Below the pieces are notes generated by a model. It made no database searches. It saw only the letters and a program-made list of their open reading frames with translations, and had not been told where the DNA came from. Below are positions 57,201 to 64,000 of a stretch of DNA of 64,000 nt, piece by piece. A program made the position numbers and the translations under genes. The stretch is taken from NCBI RefSeq assembly GCF_014633365.1, contig NW_026267104.1, positions 2,976,001-3,040,000 of the forward strand. The letters run 5' to 3'. Every line of letters starts with the position of its first letter. The first letter of the stretch is position 1. This DNA comes from Diospyros lotus. Taxonomy: Eukaryota > Streptophyta > Magnoliopsida > Ericales > Ebenaceae.

Positions 57201-60200
57201 CAGTCCAAGAGAGCAAAACCAACTAAATACAAAAGAGACAGATTTACCATGATGTTTATTCTTTTCCATGATATTCAAAAGCCATGAATTGTTGGCCGCT
57301 CCTGCAAACAATGTGCATTAGCTTGTTAGGTAACACATAACTTATGGCATGACAAGCACCAAGAATACACAAAATGAAACAATGAGAATGACTTGCCATG
57401 GTACACTATTGGTTTCACACCAGGTTCTTTCAAGAATACAATTGCAGGTGCAGATTCCACTCCAAGCCTGCATTGATAATAAGAATGTCTAGATTCATAA
57501 TTCTGCACTTATAATTAAGAATAATATCTAGATTGAGAGGGAACATGCACCATCATGGAAGGAAATTATGAACCTAGTTTCATAAGCTGGAATTTCCAGA
57601 ATGAATTTCCAAAGATTGAGAGGGGAAAAGATCACCAAAAACTATTCAAATGGATTAAAGTATTCTGGCTAGAGCAACCCCAACTAACACTTTTCCCAGT
57701 GTTTACTATTCTGCATCAAATTTATTTCATAGAAAAATATAAAATGTTGTGGAATGTTTTTCAAAATTTAAAGATAAAAAAATAGACTTATGTTGAATTT
57801 ATTATCCTATGGAAATAAAATTTTAAAAGTACTGGGAAAAAATTCAACCATTACATCAATCAACTTTTATACTAGATCCCATGCAAAAATGCAAAGCAGG
57901 TAAGGCCTTTATGGATTTCTATTGATCCACTAAGGAGACTGATACAACTTTTCTAAAAGATAATGTAAAAATTTATATAGTATATATTAGACACGTGGAT
58001 TCAAACTGTAGATTCCAACCTACAGTCGGTCCTAAGAATAAATAAAAGAGAAAGGTTGCATTAGGTAGCCAACAACCAGCGTAAAACCTGTCAAATAAAA
58101 CAACATGAATTCTGAACAAATGTTGTTGTTGCTGAGTTTGACTTAGAAAAATACAATTTAGTGATGGAAAAATGCAATAACTTTGATATTATGGCCTAGT
58201 GAAAACATTTCCAAACTATACATTCTGTTTTGGCCTTCATAGCCCATCACTCCAATTCCACAATATTATTGAAGTTTGCTTTTTCTGCAGGTAACAGGGC
58301 ACTGAATCCAAGGGTAAAGCTGAAAGAAGATGCATTGAAAATGTGTGTATGCCTCAAGGATTTCTGGATGCTAAGAACTAAACACAATATACAAAATCTC
58401 CCAACAACTCAAGCAATTTCAATTAAGAGAGTGTTGACTCAACCACCAACCAACATTAAATTTTCTTCAATGTAATTATAATTCTTCATTTGTTAAAATT
58501 TTGAAAGAATAAAAATATATTGAAATACTATTTATAAGCATTTTGTTAAATTTTTAGTATATTGTTTGAAATTTAATACATTGTAAGGACGTATGCACTT
58601 TATAAATTGTAACTCTTGGTATGTCAACATTTTGAGACAACAAAAATAATTTGAGGGATTATTTAGTACATAGTATTGTTTTCAAAATTGTACATTTAAG
58701 ATTGTAAACTAATTTTTAATTGTTCATTTTGCAACAAAATGAAAAAACGGCAGCCTAGTGGGCTAAGCCCACATTAGGGCCAACACCCATGTGCCACCCC
58801 AACCCGCAAAATTCCATGACCAGCCCAGCATGACAGTGTGGGCCCTCAAGAAAACTGGTTGTGCCTACCCATTAAGCCTGTTTAACATGTCTAGTCAAGG
58901 GGAGCTCATCCTGCAAGGTTCCTATCACAGTTTCAAGAGCTTGAGGCACGTTGGCCCTCTATCCCATTTTGTATTTATTGTAATTGTGGAGGCATTCTTC
59001 TTATGCTTCAAAGAGCTGAGAAGAAAGGATGTCTAGAGGCTTAGTGGAGAGTGGTAAGTACAGAGCTGGAGTTAGGCTGTCATATTTGATCTTTGTGGAC
59101 AAAACTATTCCTGTTTGTGGTCCTTTTTGGAGTGCATTCCATTATTCGAGGGGCATTATTGTTCACTTTTTTGGTATTTTTATGATTGAGCTCCCACAAG
59201 AAGCCATGGGCATACATATGTACCATTTTTGCTTGATATAAGGCATTTGTTGTGAGTTGAGTAGGACCATTAAGGTGTCAGTCAAACTCATTTCATTCTT
59301 TTTTTTTTTTTCCTTTTATAGGGAGGACACTTGTTTTGCTCTTGCTTCTTTTGTGCAGTTTCCTTATGAGTTAGTTACTACAGCTTGTAGCATCTTTCTG
59401 GTTTGTGTAAATGTTCTTATGAGAATTATTAGTATAATTAGATATATTGTATATTGTTATTAGTATTTTTATTTATTTATTTGTTATAACTATGTGTAAT
59501 TAGGCTAAATCCATAGGCTAAGCCCGTAAGTTATTAGGCCCGTTGTGCCTATTATAAATAACACACTAAGAGACTAATCTCTTAGATTTTTCTCTCATAA
59601 TTGTTTTTTTCTCACAGTTCTGTACATAATTAACTCTCCTATGACACTCTTTAAAAATGCAATTTTATAAAAAATAAAAACACTCACAAGCCCTAATCCC
59701 TGTAGTTGGGGTTAGCCAGATGAATTCTAACTATCCAACCATCTTTATCCATAATCATATTTTCTTTTAAGGCAACAAAATACCATATAATGTTAAGGGT
59801 GTTTCTCACCAAAGTTTTTTAGTCTTCTACCCCCCTTTATACAAACTTTTTCTTCTCAATCCACTCAACTCTCAAACACATATAGTGATCTTCTCACATG
59901 TCAAAACCATCTTAACTTTGTCTTTACCCAAAAACAAAATAAAGAAAAAAATAAAAATAATGAATGATAATATTTTTGGACAGTGTACAATAATTCTGAC
60001 ATTATTATGTGATTTATTATTGGTTAAATGACAAATTATTGAAAGACTATGCTAGTCAGCATTCAGAAGGAAGCCATAAAATGTTGATTTTAGCAAAATA
60101 ACATCCTACATGCTAAAATCGAAAGGCAAATGACATACGCATTCCACCAAAAGGAAGATTCTTCTTCTCGCCATGGCACAGACGCAAAGGCAGCATAAGG

Positions 60201-60275
60201 CCAATACTTTAGAGCGGCTTGACGCACAAATGGATTTGCACGCTCCCCTGTTTCCGAGAAGAAAATGACTTTCAC
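48206..60275 (-). CDS. Thioredoxin-fold membrane protein, DnaJ/DNAJC16-like (3' part)
   Basis: Nine exons join in frame: 60139-60275, 57397-57467, 57248-57301, 56566-56708, 55995-56132, 49727-49960, 49512-49571, 48812-49072 and 48206-48334. They cover 408 aa plus stop. The 5' exons lie beyond the window or were missed. The first visible exon opens inside a thioredoxin-like fold (VKVIFFSETGERANPFVRQA, then SAPAIVFLKEPGVKPIVYHG) with no CxxC. A conserved middle follows (SITSMELGCDARGYSRAGRE, then LTFTWLDGEAQQRYC). Near the C-terminus, one membrane segment (GPILLLVALLSFGNIWLRR) precedes a Ser/acidic tail ending LPLSGSDSE. From memory this matches plant ER DnaJ proteins with a thioredoxin-like domain. 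The J domain itself is not seen here. One intron has a GC donor at 57396, and the intron between 55994 and 49961 holds a copia element. Confidence 0.8.
50124..50476 (+). repeat. 5' LTR of the copia element
   Basis: This 353-bp LTR contains repeated tttcct words, a TATA-like cttgtataaatcaagc near 50401 and the poly-A-signal-like gaataaaag near 50427. Confidence 0.93.
50650..55034 (+). pseudogene. Copia polyprotein, broken by stops and frameshifts
   Basis: The gag start (about 50650-51050) carries several stops. The open frame 51051-52385 holds the gag end, a CTFCKKPRHTIEKFW zinc-finger-like motif, the protease site ILDSGASDHMTSH, the pre-integrase HH-CC module (HYRMGHPS, then HCDNCELAKH) and the start of integrase (HSDIWGSS). 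A stop at 52383-52385 interrupts integrase, which resumes at 52392-53072 (RFRSDNARDFF, then TPQQNGATERKN). RT pieces follow at 53588-54007 (VDCKWVYTMKYKSNG, then FDVKNAFLHGN) and near 54070-54110 (YVDDIVVTGND), then 54120-54407. RNase H is at 54528-55034 (DADYAGSVVDRRSTSGYC, then YCDNKSTISIAHN). At least four disruptions make it inactive. Confidence 0.92.
55042..55396 (+). repeat. 3' LTR of the copia element
   Basis: This is the 355-bp partner of 50124-50476. It directly follows the polypurine tract and ends at the ATTTC duplication. Confidence 0.93.
58225..58475 (+). pseudogene. hAT transposase C-terminal fragment
   Basis: Within an intron of the DnaJ/thioredoxin-like gene, the plus strand encodes AFSAGNRALNPRVKLKEDAL followed by MCVCLKDFW. 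This is the conserved end of the hAT dimerisation domain, where family members have a SAG-R-L...D-V-ALVC--DW pattern. The preceding segment is scrambled and no ends are visible. It is a short fossil. Confidence 0.6.
58476..60138. other. Intron DNA with repeat debris
   Basis: This is part of the 2.7-kb intron between 57468 and 60138. It contains unassigned stretches with repeated gggctaagccc words (58755-58785 and 59505-59530). An LTR-promoter-like cctattataaataacacac lies near 59550, and a SINE patch at 59690-59780. I do not resolve element boundaries. Confidence 0.4.
59690..59780 (+). repeat. Au-like SINE fragment
   Basis: The sequence acaagccctaatccctgtag, then ttggggttagccagatgaat, then tctaactatccaaccatctt is the same SINE core as at 27660 and 45540, in diverged form. 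Confidence 0.5.
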
Positions 60276-61382
60276 CTAGGACCCAAAATTGACCATTAAT
60301 TAGAATTTTGTATATAAGAAATATGAAATTATTAAAGGCATTGAAGCTGAACAATGCATGAATGAATATGAATTATGAAGAGATGTCTCATATATCATCA
60401 TGTCATAGAGTGTCATCATGAAGTAAAAGATGGAAACAGTCAGCAGATAAATATCAAATAAAAATCTAAATATTTACATTAGTTATTTTCATATTTTGGC
60501 TTATTTTGTTTCCTGTTCAATCACTTCAGCTCAAGGAAGTTTGTTTAAGATCTTTCATTCTTTCAGTTTTCCCAGCTCCTTCATAGAACATGTAACCAAC
60601 TAAAAGGATGAAAATGAAAAATTCATGCATAATTATCACTGCAAATAAATGAACTAAACAAAAAAGTAGACCAGACAAATCGTCTAAATTACAAGAGTAA
60701 AAGGTAAACATGCACACTCTTGAGAACCATCTAAGAGGACCTCTTTCCTTTCTTTTCTTTCTTACTTGATAAAAGGGGAAACCCTGGTGACCACCCTTTA
60801 ACCTGACAGGGGTCAACACACAAATAATCCGGCAGATCCCAGAAAAGTCTTGCATGCAGTCATCCTAGGCAGCAGCATCAACTCCCCCACCCTTAAACTC
60901 ATGACTCTGTGGACAGGGTGACCATCCAAGCAATCAGTGAGCATCAAACTTGAACATAAAACCTGAAGTCAGTGCAAGTATCACCGAAGGAGCTATTGCC
61001 TTGGGCAGTATCTAAGAGGACATTTTACGCTAAAGCTTCCCAAACTTTTATTTAATTTCCATGTGAACCACATAAAAAATTTGTGACTAGCATCCCTTGA
61101 CTTTTGTCTTTCTTCAATCAAACAATAGATGAGAATGTACTTGATTCAATAAGGGAGGAATCCACCAGCAGAAACAAGGTCATCAGACTGACTCCTATAA
61201 GGCAAAGGAGCAAATGATGACAATAATTATTTCCCTGCTGACGTAAAACAAACATTTGGAAGTCTCCACCTTGGTCCTTGACTAAAGATGCCATACAATC
61301 AAACTGTCAAGAACCACCAAATATTTATCAGGATTGCAGTGCAGTTACAGGAAAATCTTCTTAAGCTTAAACTGCTTGAGTG
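60276..61382. other. Unassigned, probably intron
   Basis: If the DnaJ/thioredoxin-like gene continues to the right, this is intron sequence. I searched the minus strand for the expected upstream thioredoxin/J-domain exons and found none I can support. Confidence 0.35.
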
Positions 61383-62020
61383 TGGAAAGTGTTGTGTTTT
61401 GTATTAGACTAGGAGTCATGTAAATTGGGTTTTTCATATTACTGCATATGTATGTTTTATTTCCTGTTATATAGTTAGATTTAAGTTTCTTCTAGAAGTT
61501 CTGTTTCTAGAAGGATGACTGACCGGTATGTTTGTTATTCTCAGTCAGTCAGTCAGTTTGTTTGCCTTGTAACTAACGATCCTATAGCCTATAAATAAGG
61601 ATCGTGGGATAGGAGTTAGGTATCAGTTTTCTGTGCACTTCATTCCATGAGGGGTTTACTCCTGTTTTCTGTCTCGTGTTCGGGATTGAGTGAGAGGTGC
61701 GAGTAAGGCTGGGTTAGTCTTGTAATCTTGGAATTCTGCTAGTTTTCAGGGTATATGGGCTAGGTAGAATTAAGGTCCTCTTTGTAATCATCCTGAAGGT
61801 TGTCAAGATAGTGGATTGGGTGGCACATTTGTCAGTCTGGACATAGGTCTCTTTTAGAGCCCGAACTAGGATAAATCCTTCTGTGTTCTTTCTGTATTTC
61901 GCTTATTTTCTTGTGTGGTTCTCATGTCGTTTTCATCTCGGGTGAGAGAGAGTTCAAGTGTGAGTCATTTGAGGTGAGGAAATCTCGGGGAGAGCTGTGT
62001 TCATCTCTAACAGAAAGGCT
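61383..62020 (+). repeat. LTR-like sequence (possible solo LTR)
   Basis: The stretch starts TGTGGAAAGTGTTGTG and could end TCTCTAACA. It has a central TATA-type agcctataaataaggatc near 61585, then a long leader-like stretch with T-rich runs, an organisation typical of LTRs. No target duplication could be matched, and no coding interior adjoins it. Confidence 0.4.
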
Positions 62021-62829
62021 GCAAATAAATAGGAACAGAATCGAGCAGGGGATAGATTGGATTCTCTTACAGACTTCTCTACTATAAAGAGTGAAAGAAC
62101 CTGTTCCATATTGGACCACAAACCAAACTTCCCCCCTAATGAAATCTACACAATAGGAATATGCATGAATTCAGCAAGATCACAATCGTTGAAAGTCCAG
62201 TTATGACGGTAAGCAACAGGAGTCTGCAATTTCTCTGCACTATCTGATCAGACCTACAATCCCCTCTAAAAGGGCCTTAATCGCAAGGACTCTTGTAAAG
62301 AAATTATATCCAAGGAGTGTCTCATCCCTAGGACGTGCAGCCAACTAGGAAAGAGGACATGTTGCCTGCATCTTAAAACACCAAACGAACTTCTATCTCA
62401 CCACTTCAACCCATATGCAAAATGGTTGTAAATCCAAGCTACTTGAACCTCCAAATGCATGGATCACATTGCAACTCACTAACCTGTACTTAGGCTCATA
62501 CCATACATTTTTCAATGCCACCTGGATGATCGCTAGAAGAACCTTACTGAAATATTAGACAGAACTATCAACATTTAGATACATAAAAGGGCACCCCCAT
62601 AATATTTAGACACAAAATGAGAGAAAAATCATTTGGGCATTAAATTAACTAGCTTGCACTTATAAAGAACTGATAAAATACTTATTGCTTATCTTGAAAC
62701 AAATAAGAGCAGACACAAAATTAACCTATATAAAAGGTAAAATTGACAGATCACGATTATAGAAGCATGAGTAGCATGTATATACTGAACACCACCAATT
62801 GATTGCCACCAAAGATGATTAGACCTGGC
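62021..62829. other. Unassigned, no gene seen
   Basis: Unassigned sequence between two retroelement fragments. I see no open frame with family features on either strand. Confidence 0.35.
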
Positions 62830-63971
62830 TTTTTTTTTCTCTTAATTGGACAAAAAAATCATTTGCAGAATCATCCTTAATAGTTCAACTCAATACACCT
62901 CAACCAAGCCTCATTATGTCCTGTGCCAATTATTTGTCCAGTACCCCAATCCTGGGCAAATACAACCCTTAAGTGATTTGGTCAGACGACTAACAGAACC
63001 AACAACCACAATAATTGGAGGTAGTGTATTAGATGAATTAAAATGGGAGAACAAGTACTTATTACAAGATACATGTTCAGAGGCAGCAGAATTAATAATC
63101 CAAGGGCCAAGCAGTGAATGAGAACCTGCTGCCAAAGAAATACCAGATGAAGAAGAGACTGGACTGGCACCCTGGGCAACAGAAGCTATGGAGGAAGGCA
63201 TCTACCTTGTTGCTTGGAACTGACGGAATTCAGCCAGTTCTTCCCTAGAAATTAGATCAGAAACAGATCCTTGTCCACTTCTCTGTCCAGCCACATTAGC
63301 CTTAGGTTGCTGGCCACCACCTTGTTGAGGTTCTGTGGCAGATTGACTTACATTTTGAGAGACACATTTTGATGTTGTGTGGTGCATAATGAAATTCTGA
63401 AGAAGTTGATGAAAGAAAGAAATTACAGATCACCAGGAAAGACAGATCTGGTTGACAATCCTAGCTTTCAACAAATCTGCTTGGCAAACCCTAGCTTTCA
63501 ATGAACAAGAGCAACAATCCAACACCAGTCAAAACCTCCAGCCCAAACCTTACAGAACCAGACTGTAGCTACACCAGATCGCACAAAATAAGAATGAAAT
63601 GAAATTGCAGAATCAGATGACACCAGGTGCACCAGAACACCAAGTCGCACTGCAGAATGCAACATGAATAATCCTCAATCCAAGAGGATGCAGCTCACAG
63701 TTATAACCTAGAGAAGATTTGAGGAGAATCTGCTCCAATTCTACATATTCACCTTTCAATGGCTCTTATACCATGAGCAATAGTATGCAGAACAGAGAGA
63801 AAAGAAGAGAGGGAAAAGAGAGATTGGAGGAAAAACTCACTCAGATCCATTCAGATAGAGGTTACGAGTATTTATGCTAACCAGCTGTAACTGCTATGTG
63901 CAAATAAGCTAAGCTAGGTACAACTACTATATACAGCATCTAAGCTAGTGCAATAATATGGATTCTTGACA
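62830..63971 (-). mobile_element. Truncated copia element (gag-protease end and 5' LTR)
   Basis: A 198-bp putative 5' LTR (63774-63971; TGTCAAGAATCC...TTGCTCA on the minus strand) is followed by TGGTATAAGAGCC, a variant of the tRNA-Met primer site. Downstream (leftwards) come a gag end (ISREELAEFRQFQATR) and a protease start (SHSLLGPWIINSAASEHVSC). After an internal deletion, a pre-integrase scrap follows (QDWGTGQIIGTGHNEAW in another frame). The protease motif DSGASDH reads NSAASEH, so the catalytic Asp is lost. RT, RNase H and the 3' LTR are missing on the left. Confidence 0.75.
63774..63971 (-). repeat. Putative copia 5' LTR
   Basis: This short 198-bp repeat candidate is bounded by TG...CA and abuts a primer-binding-like site. 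Its partner LTR is not in the window, so its ends rest on the terminal dinucleotides and the primer site only. Confidence 0.55.
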
Positions 63972-64000
63972 CCCACTACTTGGATTGGCTAAAATTATAA

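Noticed and set aside
62846..63121. 91-codon plus-strand frame
   Set aside because: Antisense to the truncated copia protease region.
1..64000. CRISPR arrays, tRNA or rRNA genes, bacterial-type operons
   Set aside because: None seen. The repeats present are LTRs, MITEs, SINEs and short tandem repeats in plant nuclear DNA.

Overview
This window is nuclear DNA from a flowering plant, most likely a core eudicot. The evidence is AT-rich intergenic DNA, short exons with GT-AG introns, GC-richer first exons, intronless PPR genes, a chloroplast-targeted Calvin-cycle enzyme, a xyloglucan fucosyltransferase, and dense plant-type transposable elements (Ty3/gypsy, Ty1/copia, PIF/Harbinger-, hAT- and MULE-like MITEs, tRNA-type SINEs). 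I cannot name the species.

Layout, left to right: (1) 1-925, a 5'-truncated, frameshifted copy of the ribulose-5-phosphate 3-epimerase gene that also occurs intact at 28.3-32.5 kb. (2) 2.67-3.63 kb (-), a receiver-domain-only remnant of a TOC1/PRR1-type clock gene. (3) 4.92-9.29 kb (-), a NEN-type DEDDh exonuclease, reconstructed as 6 exons and 513 aa. (4) 9.6-16.7 kb, a transposon block: a 1.6-kb PIF/Harbinger-like element, a gypsy element with 690-bp LTRs nested in a MULE-like MITE, and further MITE and SINE debris. (5) 17.5-26.4 kb, three intronless PPR genes. (6) 28.28-32.50 kb (-), plastid RPE in 9 exons (284 aa), with a solo LTR in one intron. (7) 33.7-36.8 kb (+), a GT37 xyloglucan fucosyltransferase in 2 exons (565 aa). 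(8) 37.7-39.0 kb (-), a parvulin-type PPIase in 4 exons (145 aa). (9) 39.2-45.3 kb (-), a decayed chromodomain gypsy element carrying two nested MITEs. (10) 48.2-60.3 kb (-), the C-terminal nine exons of a thioredoxin-fold, single-pass membrane protein of the plant DnaJ/DNAJC16-like type. One intron is swollen by a 5.3-kb copia element and another uses a GC donor. (11) 61.4-64.0 kb, LTR-retrotransposon fragments running off the right edge.

The host genes are ordinary housekeeping and organelle genes, not a pathway cluster. The order TOC1-like, NEN, P-class PPR, RPE matches, from memory, the Arabidopsis order At5g61380 (TOC1), At5g61390 (NEN2), At5g61400 (PPR), At5g61410 (RPE). If so, the first 33 kb is a conserved syntenic block in which TOC1 has shrunk to its receiver part and RPE has been partly duplicated. 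I saw no prokaryote-style operon, CRISPR array or defence system. The most interesting material is the TOC1 remnant, the duplicated RPE fragment, and the nested and internally deleted retroelements. Exon joins were inferred by reading splice sites, frame and family similarity by eye; no alignment was run.
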